Source: Cupriavidus sp.
GTDB taxonomy: Bacteria; Pseudomonadota; Gammaproteobacteria; Burkholderiales; Burkholderiaceae
Direction: 5' to 3'
Length of the DNA stretch: 59,531 nt
Assembly: GCA_031181345.1 (NCBI GenBank)
Contig: JAPSLC010000009.1
Location: 1 to 59,531, forward strand
Below the pieces are notes generated by a model that was not told the DNA's origin, searched no databases, and was given only the letters and a program-made list of their open reading frames with translations. Positions 9,683 to 18,324 of this stretch are shown one piece after another; position 1 is the first letter of the stretch, and the number at the start of each line of letters is the position of its first letter. The position numbers and the translations under genes were made by a program.

Positions 9683-10576
9683 TCAAGCGGCCGGAATCGG
9701 CATCGTCCTGACCATTTCCCACACCGCCGCCGCCGCGGGCGACAGCGAGCGGTCCTCGCGGCGGACCATCACGATACGCCGCTGCTCCTGCGGCACCAGC
9801 GGGCGCCATACCAGGTTCGACGCGGCCGGCAGCGGCAGCGAGAAGGACGGCAGCACCGACGCGCCGATGCCCGCCTGTACCATGCCGAACACGCTGGCCG
9901 AGTGGCCCAGCTCCTGCACCACGCGCGGCGTCACGCCATGCATTGCGAAGACGCGGTCGATCAGCGGGCGGCTTCCGGAGGCGAAATCCAGCAGCACCAG
10001 CGGCACCCCGTCGAGCGCCGACCACGACACCGTGTCGCGCTTTGCCAACGGATCGTCGTCGCGGCAGACAAAGCAGAACGGATCGGTGCCCAGCGGCACC
10101 GTCTCCAGTCCTTCGCTGGCCAACGGGTCGATCAGCACGCCGAAATCGACCGCGCCGGCGCGGATCTGCTCGAGCCCGTCCGCCTGCACGTTGTCGCGCA
10201 CCGACAGCCGCACCTCCGGATATTGCCGCGCGCAGGCGGCGACATAGAGCGGCATCAGCCGCGCGGAGATGGTCGGCGCGCTGGCGATCACCACCCTGCC
10301 CCGGTAGCGCTCGCCGAGCTGGCGCGTCTCCTCCAGCGTGTCGTCGAGCTGGCCGAGCAGCCGCTCCAGCGCCGGCACCAGCGCCTGGCCGGCATCGGTC
10401 AGCACCACCTCACGCGTGGTGCGGTCCAGCAGCCGCAATCCAAGTGCCTCTTCCAGCTCCGCCACGCCCCGGCTGACCGCCGGCTGGGTCAGCCCCACAG
10501 CGTCGGCCGCCCGGCTGAAACTGCCGTGCGACGCCACCGCCAGGAAGACCCGCAACTGCCGCAACGTGTAATTCAT
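9683..10576 (-). CDS. LysR-family transcriptional regulator
   Basis: A 297-residue DNA-binding regulator of standard LysR length. The helix-turn-helix is at about residues 17-38 (SFSRAADAVGLTQPAVSRGV), and a periplasmic-binding-protein-like effector domain fills the rest. It is divergent from the SBF-like transporter gene across a 163-base gap, the classic layout for a LysR regulator controlling its neighbour and itself. GAATTTGCATTC at about 10607-10618 in that gap is a short inverted repeat and a candidate binding site. The ligand cannot be told from the sequence. Confidence 0.9.
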   Translation of the reverse strand: MNYTLRQLRVFLAVASHGSFSRAADAVGLTQPAVSRGVAELEEALGLRLLDRTTREVVLTDAGQALVPALERLLGQLDDTLEETRQLGERYRGRVVIASAPTISARLMPLYVAACARQYPEVRLSVRDNVQADGLEQIRAGAVDFGVLIDPLASEGLETVPLGTDPFCFVCRDDDPLAKRDTVSWSALDGVPLVLLDFASGSRPLIDRVFAMHGVTPRVVQELGHSASVFGMVQAGIGASVLPSFSLPLPAASNLVWRPLVPQEQRRIVMVRREDRSLSPAAAAVWEMVRTMPIPAA

Positions 10577-10739
10577 GCGCTGACCATATCAATGAATACG
10601 ACAAATGAATTTGCATTCTAGACAGGACTATCGTCCAATACCAGCGTTAACCCTGAGTCCACCGTTTTCCGTCTATTTCTTTTCTTTTTAACCCAGTCGT
10701 CCCGGCGCACCGCTCCGGTGCGCATCAGTCCACGCAGTC
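10577..10739. promoter_or_regulatory. Divergent promoter region between LysR gene and SBF-like transporter
   Basis: This region is AT-richer than its surroundings (for example ATATCAATGAATACGACAAA just outside the LysR start). It contains the GAAT-TTGC-ATTC inverted repeat near 10607-10618. Both genes must be transcribed from here. No clear -35/-10 pair was picked out. Confidence 0.45.
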
Positions 10740-11759
10740 ATGTCCTTCCTGCTGAATCCCTTCAAGAAACTCTACGATCTGATCGACGGCTTCGTGCTGA
10801 TCATGCTGGCCGCGATCGCGCTGGCGGTGGCCGCGCCGGAGCTCGGCACTGGCGACGGTCCGCTGCACCTCGGGCTGGTGACCAGCCTCGGCGTCGCGCT
10901 GGTGTTCTTCCTGCACGGGGCCGCGCTGTCGCGCGACAAGCTGGTCGCCGGTGCCAAGCACTGGCGCCTGCATACCTTCGTGCAGCTGTTCACCTACGTG
11001 GTGTTCCCGCTGATCGGCGCGGCGCTGATGTTCGCGCTGCACGACCGCCTGCCGGCCGACCTGCTGCTGGGCGTGTTCTTCCTGTGCGCGCTGCCCTCGA
11101 CGGTGTCGTCGTCGGTGGCGATGACCTCGATGGCGCGCGGCAACGTGCCCGGCGCGATCTTCAACGCGACCATCTCGGGGCTGATCGGCATGGCGCTGAC
11201 CCCGCTGCTGATGGGGCTGGTGATCAGCGCCAGCGGCGCGTCGATGCCGCTGGGCAAGGCGCTGACCGGCGTGGCGCTGCAGCTGCTGCTGCCGTTCGCG
11301 CTGGGCCAGCTGGCGCGTCCGGTGATCGGCGCCTGGCTGGGCCGGCACAAGCCCATCACCAGCAAGATCGACCGGGGCGTGATCGTGCTGATCGTCTATT
11401 CGTCGTTCTGCGATGCCACCGCCGAGGGCCTGTGGCACCAGTACAGCTGGCAGACCATCGCCGCCGTGATGGCGCTGGCCGCCGTGCTGCTGTTCGCGAT
11501 CCTGGCCACCACCACCTTCGTCGCCCGCCGGCTCGGCTTCTCGATCGAGGACGAGATCACCGCGGTGTTCTGCGGCTCGAAGAAGAGCCTGGCCAACGGC
11601 ATCCCGATGGCCAAGATCCTGTTCGCCGGCCATCCGGCGCTGGGTCTGCTGGTGCTGCCGCTGATGGTCTATCACCAGCTGCAGCTGATCGTCTGCTCGG
11701 TGATGGCCTCGCGCTATGCCAACCGCGAGCAGATCGAAGGCGCGGTAGCGAGCGCGTGA
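10740..11759 (+). CDS. Bile acid:sodium symporter-like (SBF_like) transporter
   Basis: A 339-residue polytopic inner-membrane protein with about ten hydrophobic segments. It belongs to the SBF-like group (YfeH type) related to bile acid:Na+ and arsenite (ACR3) transporters. Family landmarks are LVFFLHGAALS (residues about 52-62), the CALPSTVSSSVAMTSMARGN segment near residues 116-135 that lines the substrate site, and CGSKKSLANGIP near residue 280. The ATG follows the divergent LysR promoter region. The substrate is unknown; these proteins probably move organic anions with sodium. A bidirectional terminator lies 115 bases after the stop. Confidence 0.85.
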   Translation: MSFLLNPFKKLYDLIDGFVLIMLAAIALAVAAPELGTGDGPLHLGLVTSLGVALVFFLHGAALSRDKLVAGAKHWRLHTFVQLFTYVVFPLIGAALMFALHDRLPADLLLGVFFLCALPSTVSSSVAMTSMARGNVPGAIFNATISGLIGMALTPLLMGLVISASGASMPLGKALTGVALQLLLPFALGQLARPVIGAWLGRHKPITSKIDRGVIVLIVYSSFCDATAEGLWHQYSWQTIAAVMALAAVLLFAILATTTFVARRLGFSIEDEITAVFCGSKKSLANGIPMAKILFAGHPALGLLVLPLMVYHQLQLIVCSVMASRYANREQIEGAVASA

Positions 11760-11783
11760 CCGACGCGGTCGGCGCCGTTCGAT

Positions 11784-11852
11784 GTCCTTCCCGCGAAGGC
11801 GGGAATCCAGCGTCTTGAGAAGCCTCTGGGTCCCCGCATTCGCGGGGACGAC
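11784..11852. repeat. REP family B inverted pair
   Basis: Two GC-rich palindromes in opposite orientation, TTCCCGCGAAGGCGGGAA and TCCCCGCATTCGCGGGGA, are joined by a short spacer with CCAGCG ... CTGGG at its ends. The element closes with GGGGACGAC. It is the same composite element as at 21217-21321 and 51599-51680. Confidence 0.8.
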
Positions 11853-11873
11853 AAGCGTTGTCAGCAAATAAAC

Positions 11874-11906
11874 AAGGCCGGCGAGTCGAAACTCGCCGGC
11901 CTTTTT
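11874..11906. terminator. Bidirectional terminator between the SBF-like gene and amiC
   Basis: A 13-base perfect stem (AAGGCCGGCGAGT / ACTCGCCGGCCTT) has a CGAA loop and a five-T tail on the plus strand. On the minus strand the stem is followed by TTGTTTATT. It should end both converging transcripts. Confidence 0.9.
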
Positions 11907-11922
11907 GCTTGCCGCAGCACGC

Positions 11923-13431
11923 TCACACCGACGGGCTGCGCGCCAACGGCGGGTTACGCGCGAAATAGCCGCGGATGCCGCGCAGGATCGCGTTGGCCAG
12001 CTGCTCCTGGTGGGCCTCGTCGTTGAGCTTGCGCTCTTCCTCGGGGTTGCTGATGAACGCCGTCTCGATCAGGATCGACGGGATGTCGGGCGCCTTCAGT
12101 ACGGCAAAGCCCGCCTGCTCGACATGCGGCTTGTGCAGCTGGTGCATGCCGCCGATCTCGGCCAGCACCGCCTTGCCGACCCGCAGGCTGTCGTTGATCT
12201 GCGCGGTGGTCGACAGGTCGAGCAGCACGCGCGCGACCTGCGCGTCCTTGTTCAAGTTGGCGCCGCCGATCAGGTCGGCCGCGTTCTCCTTGTTGGCCAG
12301 CCAGCGCGCGGCCGAGCTCGAGGCGCCGCGCTCGGACAGCGCGAACACCGAGGCGCCGCGCGCCTCCGGCTTGACGAAGGCATCGGCATGGATCGACACG
12401 AACAGGTCGGCCTTGACCCGGCGCGCCTTCTGCACGCGCACGTTCAGCGGCACGAAGAAGTCCGCATCGCGCGTCATCATCGCCCGCATATTGGGCTGCG
12501 CGTCGATCTTGGCGCGCAGCCGCTTGGCGATCTGCAGCACCACGTCCTTCTCGCGCGAGCCCGCGGCACCGATCGCGCCAGGGTCCTCGCCGCCATGGCC
12601 CGGATCGATTGCCACCGTCAGCAGCCGGCGCATCTTGAAGCGCGACGGTGCGGGATCGTCAGAGGGATCGCTCTTGCCCGCCTTGTCCTGCGCCAGCGGC
12701 GCCTGCGGCGGAGTCGGCGCGGTGCCGGCGGGCGGCTTCGGCTTGGTGGCAGCGACCGGCGGATTGGCCGGCAGCGGCGGCGTGGCGGGCGTCTTCGCCT
12801 GGTCCTCGAACTGGCGCACCAGTGCCGCGATCGCGTCCTCTTCGCTGCTCGACGGCGCGCCGGCCACGCTGTCGGCGCCCTCGGTCGCCGGCGTCGAGGC
12901 GAAGCGGCGCTGCTTGTCCTCGGTCTCGCGCACCAGCTTCCACAGCGGATCGGGCGGATTGACCGGGTACAGATCGAACACCAGCCGGTTCTGATACTGG
13001 CCGATCGGCCCCAGCGTGAAGACCTGCGGGGAGATGTCTTCCTTCAGGTCGAACACCAGCCGGACCACGCGCGGGCGGTTCTGGCCGACGCGCACCGACT
13101 GGATATAGGGATCGTTGGGGGTAATCTTGGCGACCAGCTCGCGCAGCGTGGGCGACAGGTCCAGGCCATCGATATCGACGACCAGCCGATCGGGATTGCG
13201 CACCATCGTGTGGACCGCGGCGAGGCGCTGGTCCGATTCGATGGTCACGCGCGTATAGTCCTCGGCCGGCCACACACGTACCGCGACGATGCCGGCGCCG
13301 GCCGCGATTTGCGGACCCGCCAGCGTCAGCACGACCGTTCCGGCGCCGGCTTTCAGGCATTGCGCCAGCCATTTGCGGCGGGCGAGCAGCAGTTCATCGG
13401 GGCGGTCGGTGGCTAGGCGCTTGATCAGCAT
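11923..13431 (-). CDS. amiC: N-acetylmuramoyl-L-alanine amidase, AmiC type
   Basis: Periplasmic zinc amidase that removes stem peptides from peptidoglycan during cell separation. The 502-residue precursor has a twin-arginine-type leader (ARRKWLAQCLKAG, about residues 17-30). An AMIN domain (about 48-160) targets the septum. A Pro/Ala/Lys-rich linker spans about 215-270. The Amidase_3 domain (about 275-490) contains IDPGHGGEDPG (metal His), SREKDVVL, FVSIHADAF and SILIETAFISNPEEE (metal/catalytic Glu). Its start overlaps the end of tsaE by seven bases, so the two are co-transcribed. tsaE-amiC is a common pair in beta-proteobacteria. Confidence 0.93.
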   Translation of the reverse strand: MLIKRLATDRPDELLLARRKWLAQCLKAGAGTVVLTLAGPQIAAGAGIVAVRVWPAEDYTRVTIESDQRLAAVHTMVRNPDRLVVDIDGLDLSPTLRELVAKITPNDPYIQSVRVGQNRPRVVRLVFDLKEDISPQVFTLGPIGQYQNRLVFDLYPVNPPDPLWKLVRETEDKQRRFASTPATEGADSVAGAPSSSEEDAIAALVRQFEDQAKTPATPPLPANPPVAATKPKPPAGTAPTPPQAPLAQDKAGKSDPSDDPAPSRFKMRRLLTVAIDPGHGGEDPGAIGAAGSREKDVVLQIAKRLRAKIDAQPNMRAMMTRDADFFVPLNVRVQKARRVKADLFVSIHADAFVKPEARGASVFALSERGASSSAARWLANKENAADLIGGANLNKDAQVARVLLDLSTTAQINDSLRVGKAVLAEIGGMHQLHKPHVEQAGFAVLKAPDIPSILIETAFISNPEEERKLNDEAHQEQLANAILRGIRGYFARNPPLARSPSV

Positions 13432-13937
13432 GCGTGCAGCAGGAGAAGTCCGGTTGGAGTATAGGCCCGCAGCATCGCGACTCGCCGATCGGCGGCCTCA
13501 TCGCTGGGCGAGGTGTCCGATTGGAGCAACAGGTGCAGGTCGGGTTCCCCAAGCAGCGATGCGGCCTTCTCCGGCCACTCGACCAGATTGAAGGCCGGCT
13601 CGGCAAAACAGTCGCGAAATCCCGCGTCGAGCCATTCCTCGGGATCGGCGAAGCGATAGAGATCGAAGTGATAGACGGTCAGCGGCGAACCGTCGGCGCG
13701 TGCGACCTGGTACGGCTCGCACAGCGTATAGGTCGGGCTGCGGACCTTGCCGGCATGGCCGAGCGCGCGCAGAACCGCGCGCGACAGCGTGGTCTTGCCC
13801 GCGCCGAGATCGCCCGAGAGCTGGACGTGTACCGTCTGCGGCGGCAACGCGCGCACCGCGCCGGCCAGCGCCGCGCCGAGGCGGTCGGTGGCCGCTTCGT
13901 CGGGCAGGATCACGGTGCGTTGTTCGAGCAGGGGCAT
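13425..13937 (-). CDS. tsaE: tRNA threonylcarbamoyladenosine biosynthesis ATPase TsaE
   Basis: ATPase that works with TsaB/TsaD in forming t6A37 on tRNAs reading ANN codons. The 170-residue protein starts MPLLEQRTVILPDE. Its Walker A is GDLGAGKTTL at about residues 43-52, and FDLYRF and LVEWPEK (about residue 115) are characteristic. The frame is open further upstream, but that part lies across the divergent queG promoter and shows no family sequence. It is co-transcribed with amiC. The t6A partner enzyme TsaC/Sua5 is also in this window, at 48662-49675. Confidence 0.93.
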   Translation of the reverse strand: MPLLEQRTVILPDEAATDRLGAALAGAVRALPPQTVHVQLSGDLGAGKTTLSRAVLRALGHAGKVRSPTYTLCEPYQVARADGSPLTVYHFDLYRFADPEEWLDAGFRDCFAEPAFNLVEWPEKAASLLGEPDLHLLLQSDTSPSDEAADRRVAMLRAYTPTGLLLLHAC

Positions 13938-13953
13938 TGCGTACAATTCAGGG
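13920..13953 (+). promoter_or_regulatory. queG promoter inside the tsaE start
   Basis: TTGTTC (13920-13925) and TACAAT (13942-13947) are spaced by 16 bases. The queG ATG begins only six bases after the -10 box. Transcription would therefore begin at or next to the start codon, giving a leaderless or near-leaderless message. Confidence 0.5.
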
Positions 13954-15138
13954 ATGATCGACCGAGCAGCACGGGCGCCTGACGCCGTTCTCAGCGGGAC
14001 GCCAGCGGCGCAGGACGCCACCGGCGCGGATCCGCATGCGCTGGTCGCGCAGATTCGCGCCTGGGGCGCGGCGCTCGGCTTCGACGACGTGCGCGTCGCC
14101 GACGTGGACCTGAGCCATGCCGAAGCGGGTCTGCTCGCGTGGCTGGCGCAGGGCTGCCATGGCGACATGGATTATATGGCGAACCATGGCCTCAAGCGCG
14201 CGCGTGCGGCCGAATTGGTGCCCGGCACGGTGCGCGCGATCGTCGCGCGCATGCCCTACCTGCCCGCTTCCACCCATGACGAAGACGGCGGCAATGGCGA
14301 CGACTGGCGCGAGCGCGAGTTCGCGCGGCTCGCGCAGGTCGAGGCCGGCGGCACCGCGGCCACCATCTCGCTGTACGCCCGTGGCCGCGACTATCACAAG
14401 GTCCTGCGCACGCGCCTGCAGCAGCTGGCCGGCCGCATCGAGACGGCCATCGGCCCGTTCGGCTATCGCGTCTTCACCGACTCGGCGCCGGTGATGGAGG
14501 TCGCGCTGGCCGGCCAGGGCGGCCTGGGCTGGCGCGGCAAGCATACGCTGCTGCTGGACCGCGACGGCGGCTCGATGTTCTTCCTCGGCGAGATCCTGGT
14601 CGATCTGCCGCTGCCGGTCGACCCACCCGCCTCCGCGCATTGCGGCCAGTGCCGCCGCTGCATCGACATCTGTCCGACCCAGGCCATCGTCGGCCCGTAC
14701 CGGCTCGATGCGCGCCGCTGCATCTCGTACCTCACCATCGAGCACAAGGGCGCGATTCCCGAGGAGTTGCGCGCGCCGATGGGCAATCGCGTCTACGGCT
14801 GCGACGACTGCCAGCTGGCCTGCCCGTGGAACAAGTTCGCGCACCGCGCGACGCTGCCCGACTTCGACGTGCGCAACGGCTTCGATGCGCCCGACATGGT
14901 CGAGCTGTTCGGCTGGAGCGAAGAAGAATTCAATCGGCGCCTCGAAGGCAGCCCGATCCGGCGCATCGGCCACGAGCGCTGGCTGCGCAATCTGGCCGTG
15001 GGCCTGGGCAATGCATTGCGGGGCGCCGGCGAGCCCGCGCAGGCCCAGCGCATCCGCGCAGCCCTGGTGGCTCGGGCCGACCATCCATCCGAACTGGTGC
15101 GAGAGCACGTCGCATGGGCGCTCGCGCAGCGGCCATAG
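13954..15138 (+). CDS. queG: Epoxyqueuosine reductase QueG
   Basis: Reduces epoxyqueuosine to queuosine in tRNA, the last step of queuosine synthesis, using cobalamin and two [4Fe-4S] clusters. The 394-residue product has the N-terminal DUF1730-type cobalamin domain with HGDMDYMANHGLKR near residue 70. It also has GWRGKHTLLLDRDGGS near 200. The ferredoxin motifs are CGQCRRCIDICPT (about residue 230) and CDDCQLACPWN (about residue 285). A C-terminal HEAT-like stretch carries HPSELVREHVAWAL. ATG 13954 was chosen over upstream in-frame codons because they lie inside divergent tsaE. Confidence 0.95.
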   Translation: MIDRAARAPDAVLSGTPAAQDATGADPHALVAQIRAWGAALGFDDVRVADVDLSHAEAGLLAWLAQGCHGDMDYMANHGLKRARAAELVPGTVRAIVARMPYLPASTHDEDGGNGDDWREREFARLAQVEAGGTAATISLYARGRDYHKVLRTRLQQLAGRIETAIGPFGYRVFTDSAPVMEVALAGQGGLGWRGKHTLLLDRDGGSMFFLGEILVDLPLPVDPPASAHCGQCRRCIDICPTQAIVGPYRLDARRCISYLTIEHKGAIPEELRAPMGNRVYGCDDCQLACPWNKFAHRATLPDFDVRNGFDAPDMVELFGWSEEEFNRRLEGSPIRRIGHERWLRNLAVGLGNALRGAGEPAQAQRIRAALVARADHPSELVREHVAWALAQRP

Positions 15139-15185
15139 TCCCATAGCCGCCCCATGGCAGCCACAGCGACTTCAGCAGCAGCGTC

Positions 15186-16079
15186 CTAGCTGACCAGCGA
15201 CAGCCACATCGGGGCGGTGAAGATCGCCCCCACCGTCATCGCCGAAATCGCCGCGGCCACCATCGGCCCGTTGCCGCCCATGCGGACGGCAAGGATATAC
15301 GCGCTCGAAGCGGTCGGCATCGCGGCATAGAGCACCGCGATCTGCAATTGCAGCGGCGACAGCGGCAGATTCCGGCCGACCGCCCAGGCAAAGGCCGGCA
15401 TCGCCAGCAACTTGACCCCGGTCCACCACGCGACCGGCCCGACGGTCCCCACCGCGCCGCGCATCTGCAAGCCGGCGCCGACCGTCATCAGGCCAAGCGC
15501 GGTCGAGGCCGAGCCCAGCCGGGCCAGCGTCATGCCCAGGACCTCGGGCGGATGCAGGCCGATCAGATTGGTGATCAGGCCGCCGGCGGTGGCAAGGATC
15601 AGCGGATTGCGCGCCAGCTCGCGCCACAGCCGCGCCTCGCCGTGCCGGGCCAGCGCCCACACCGCGGCCACATTGCACATCGGCACCACGCAGCCGACGA
15701 TCACCGCCATCATCGCCAACCCCTCGCTGCCGCCCAGCCGCGATGCCAGCGCCAGCGCGATATACGAGTTGAAGCGGAACGCCGTCTGCAGGCCCGAGGC
15801 GAAATCGATCGGATCGGGCCGCAGCACCCATTTGACGGTGTAGCCGGCGGCCATGCCGAACAGCGTGGTCAGCACCGCCAGCCCGAGCATCGCCGACGTG
15901 GTCGAGAAATCGAATACCGCGCTGTTGGTTGCCTGCAGCAGCAGCGCGGGGAACAGCACGAAGTAGACCAGGCGCTCGACGCCGGACCAGAAAGCGCGAT
16001 CGAACGAGGTATAGCGCACCAGCAGCCAGCCGATCAGGATCAGGCTGAAATCGGGCACCATCAGCAGGGCAGGCGACAT
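15186..16079 (-). CDS. AEC-family (auxin efflux carrier-type) permease
   Basis: A 297-residue inner-membrane protein of the AEC family, with about ten hydrophobic segments in two halves. Family features are MVPDFSLILIGWLLVRYTSF at the N-terminus, the NPLILATAGGLITNLIGL region in the middle, and MPTASSAYILAVRMGGN in the last third. AEC members export small organic acids or drugs; the substrate is not evident here. No strong ribosome site precedes either ATG 16079 or the internal ATG at 16061. It stands alone. Confidence 0.85.
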   Translation of the reverse strand: MSPALLMVPDFSLILIGWLLVRYTSFDRAFWSGVERLVYFVLFPALLLQATNSAVFDFSTTSAMLGLAVLTTLFGMAAGYTVKWVLRPDPIDFASGLQTAFRFNSYIALALASRLGGSEGLAMMAVIVGCVVPMCNVAAVWALARHGEARLWRELARNPLILATAGGLITNLIGLHPPEVLGMTLARLGSASTALGLMTVGAGLQMRGAVGTVGPVAWWTGVKLLAMPAFAWAVGRNLPLSPLQLQIAVLYAAMPTASSAYILAVRMGGNGPMVAAAISAMTVGAIFTAPMWLSLVS

Positions 16080-16298
16080 CGGTGTGTTGTTGTTGTCGGG
16101 ACGCGGGGGCGCGTCAAGATGTCAGGAGGATGTCAGAAGCATGTCCGCAGTCCCGTGCGGACGCCGTTTCGGGAGCGGGCCGGGGCGGCCCCGTGTGCGC
16201 CCTAGGGCAGATACGGATTGGTATTGTTTCAGAAAACCCGGAAGATGGCACGCTCCGGATTTCCGTCGATCTCGTTCAGCCCTCCCATTCCGTTCTCG

Positions 16299-16955
16299 AT
16301 GTACCGCCCCGCCATGCCTGCCCCCCGTCGCCTTTCCGCCGGCGTTCCGCTCGATCGGACCGCACGCACCGCACGCCGCCTGCGTCAGTGGCTGGCGATC
16401 TGCTGCGTGGCCGTGGCCGGCGCGCTGCCGGCGGCCGCGAGCGCGGTCGAGATCGAGGGCGTGCGGCTGGACGAGGCGACCCGCCTCGGCGGCAAGGAAT
16501 TGCAGCTCAACGGCGCGGGCCTGCGCTCGGTGTTCATCGTCAAGGGCTATGTGGCCGCGCTGTACCTGCCCGAGAAGGTGCGCAACGCCGCTGTCGTGCT
16601 CGGCGCCAAGGGCCCCAAGCGGCTGCAGATCCGGCCGCTGCGCGAAGTGGAATCGAGCACCTTCGTCAAGGCGCTGAACGAAGGCATGCGCGAGAACCAC
16701 AACGAGGCGCAGTTGGAGAAGTTCGCCGATCGGCTGCACCAGCTGGAGCAGGCGATGAACCAGGTCGGCACGGCGCGCAAGGGCGACGTGATCGACTTCG
16801 ACTACACGCCGGACAGCGGCACGGTGATCGCCGTCAATGGCACGCCGCGCGGCAAACCCATCCCCGGCGAGGATTTCTACCAGGCCGTGCTGCGCATCTT
16901 CCTGGGCGAACGCCCGGTCGATCGCGATCTGAAGCGCGGCCTGCTCGGCGGCTGA
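16299..16955 (+). CDS. Chalcone isomerase-fold (Chalcone_3 type) exported protein
   Basis: A 218-residue exported protein of the bacterial chalcone-isomerase-like family. It has a signal peptide (WLAICCVAVAGALPAAASA) followed by VEIEGVRLDEATRLGGKELQLNGAGLR in parts. The central motif FIVKGYVAALYLPEK near residue 80 is the family signature. The C-terminal GTPRGKPIPGEDFYQAVLRIFLG is also typical. Bacterial members are periplasmic and their function is unknown; the plant-type flavonoid activity should not be assumed. The start is uncertain: ATG 16299 and 16314 and an earlier TTG at 16218 are all in frame, none with a good ribosome site. Confidence 0.82.
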   Translation: MYRPAMPAPRRLSAGVPLDRTARTARRLRQWLAICCVAVAGALPAAASAVEIEGVRLDEATRLGGKELQLNGAGLRSVFIVKGYVAALYLPEKVRNAAVVLGAKGPKRLQIRPLREVESSTFVKALNEGMRENHNEAQLEKFADRLHQLEQAMNQVGTARKGDVIDFDYTPDSGTVIAVNGTPRGKPIPGEDFYQAVLRIFLGERPVDRDLKRGLLGG

Positions 16956-17067
16956 TCGGCCGCCGATGCATCGCGCCGGCGCGGCGGGCCCTACCGGGTC
17001 CCCGACCGGCATTTTCAGTTCTGGACGGACACTCTCCGTCCGGCTTCACGACGGGAGACACGATCTC

Positions 17068-18039
17068 ATGCAATCCAAGCACATTGCCCTGGCCCTGGGT
17101 CTGGCCGCCTGCGCCTCGCTGGCACAGGCACAGAGCAACTATCCGACCAAGCCGATCAAGCTGATCATTCCGTTCGCCCCGGGCGGCACCACCGACATCG
17201 TCGGGCGCGGCGCGGCCGACCAGATGAGCAAGATCCTGGGCCAGCCGGTGGTGGTCGAGAACCGCGCCGGTGGCGGCGGCTCGATCGGCGCCGACGCGAT
17301 CGCCAAGGCGGCGCCGGACGGCTACACGATCGGCATCTCGACGGTGTCGACGATGGCGGTCAACCCGGCCTGCAATCCGAAGCTGTCGTACGACCCGATC
17401 AAGGACTTCAAGCCCATCACGAACCTGGCCAACGTCGCCAACGTGATCGCGGTCAACCCGAACTTCCCGGCCAAGGACTACAAGGAATTCCTGGCCACGC
17501 TGAAGGCCAACCCGGGCAAGTATTCGTACGCGTCGTCGGGCACCTGCGGCTTCGGCCATATGCTGGGCGAGCAGTTCAAGGTCTCGACCAAGACCTTCAT
17601 GGTCCATATCCCCTACCGCGGCGCGGGCCCGGCGCTGAACGACGTGCTGGCAGGCCAGGTGCCGATCATGGTCGACAACCTGCCCTCGTCGATGCCGCAC
17701 ATCAAGGCCGGCAAGCTGCGCCCGATCGTGGTGGCCGCCGAGAAGCGCCTGGACTCGCTGCCCAACGTGCCGACCTTTGGCGAAATGGGCCTGAAGGAGC
17801 CCAACGATCCGGCCTGGTACGGCCTGGTGGCGCCGGCCGGCACGCCTGATGACATCATCAAGAAGCTCAACGACGCCGCGGTCAAGGCGCTGCAGGACAA
17901 GGGCTTCCGCGAACGCCTGATCGCCGCCGGCGCCGAGCCGTCGGGCAACTCGCCGGCGCAGCACGCTGCCGAGATCAAGAAAGAGTTCGACAAGATGCGC
18001 AACCTGGTCAAGGTGCAGAACATCAAGCTCGAGCAGTGA
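17068..18039 (+). CDS. Tripartite tricarboxylate transporter (Bug/TctC) solute-binding protein
   Basis: Periplasmic binding protein of the Bug family, very abundant in Burkholderiales. The 323-residue precursor has a signal peptide cut after LAQAQ. The family start SNYPTKPIKLIIPFAPGGTTD follows. VVENRAGGGGSIGADAIAKAAPDGYT and GPALNDVLAGQV are the ligand-loop and core signatures. GGGAG 11 bases before ATG 17068 supports the start. There are no TctA/TctB membrane genes next to it, so it is an orphan receptor as most Bug genes are. The ligand, usually a carboxylate, is unknown. Confidence 0.92.
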   Translation: MQSKHIALALGLAACASLAQAQSNYPTKPIKLIIPFAPGGTTDIVGRGAADQMSKILGQPVVVENRAGGGGSIGADAIAKAAPDGYTIGISTVSTMAVNPACNPKLSYDPIKDFKPITNLANVANVIAVNPNFPAKDYKEFLATLKANPGKYSYASSGTCGFGHMLGEQFKVSTKTFMVHIPYRGAGPALNDVLAGQVPIMVDNLPSSMPHIKAGKLRPIVVAAEKRLDSLPNVPTFGEMGLKEPNDPAWYGLVAPAGTPDDIIKKLNDAAVKALQDKGFRERLIAAGAEPSGNSPAQHAAEIKKEFDKMRNLVKVQNIKLEQ

Positions 18040-18061
18040 TGAGGCGCTAGTTCGCCCCTGG

Positions 18062-18262
18062 TAGTACTCCCCTCTCCCGCCTGCGGGAGAGGGGTTGGGG
18101 GAGAGGGCAACGGCGGTCGATCTGCTGTCGCCCAAGTACTCCCCTCTCCCGCGCGCGGGAGAGGGGTTGGGGGAGAGGGCACGGCGGTCGATCTGCTGTC
18201 GCCGCTTCCGCGAGCCCTCACCCTCTCCCCGGCCCTCTCCCGCCAGCGGGAGAGGGAGCACC
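18062..18262. repeat. Tandem and inverted REP family A cluster
   Basis: Two direct copies of a unit of about 71 bases are visible. Each has the palindrome CTCTCCCGC.GCGGGAGAG, the tail GGTTGGGGGAGAGGGC, and then CGGTCGATCTGCTGTCGCC. The first copy's unique tail ends near 18132 and the second's near 18202. A third element in the opposite orientation (about 18218-18260) closes the cluster. The direct duplication looks recent because the non-palindromic tails are nearly identical. Confidence 0.85.
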
Positions 18263-18324
18263 CAGTTAGCATGAGCAGCGTCGAAGCACTAGAATCCGGT
18301 ATCCGCATCGACCGTTGTCACGCC

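Noticed and set aside
9402..10025. Minus-strand frame extending from the LysR gene through the REP cluster into ggt
   Set aside because: It is in a different frame from the LysR gene, crosses palindromic repeats and has no family sequence.
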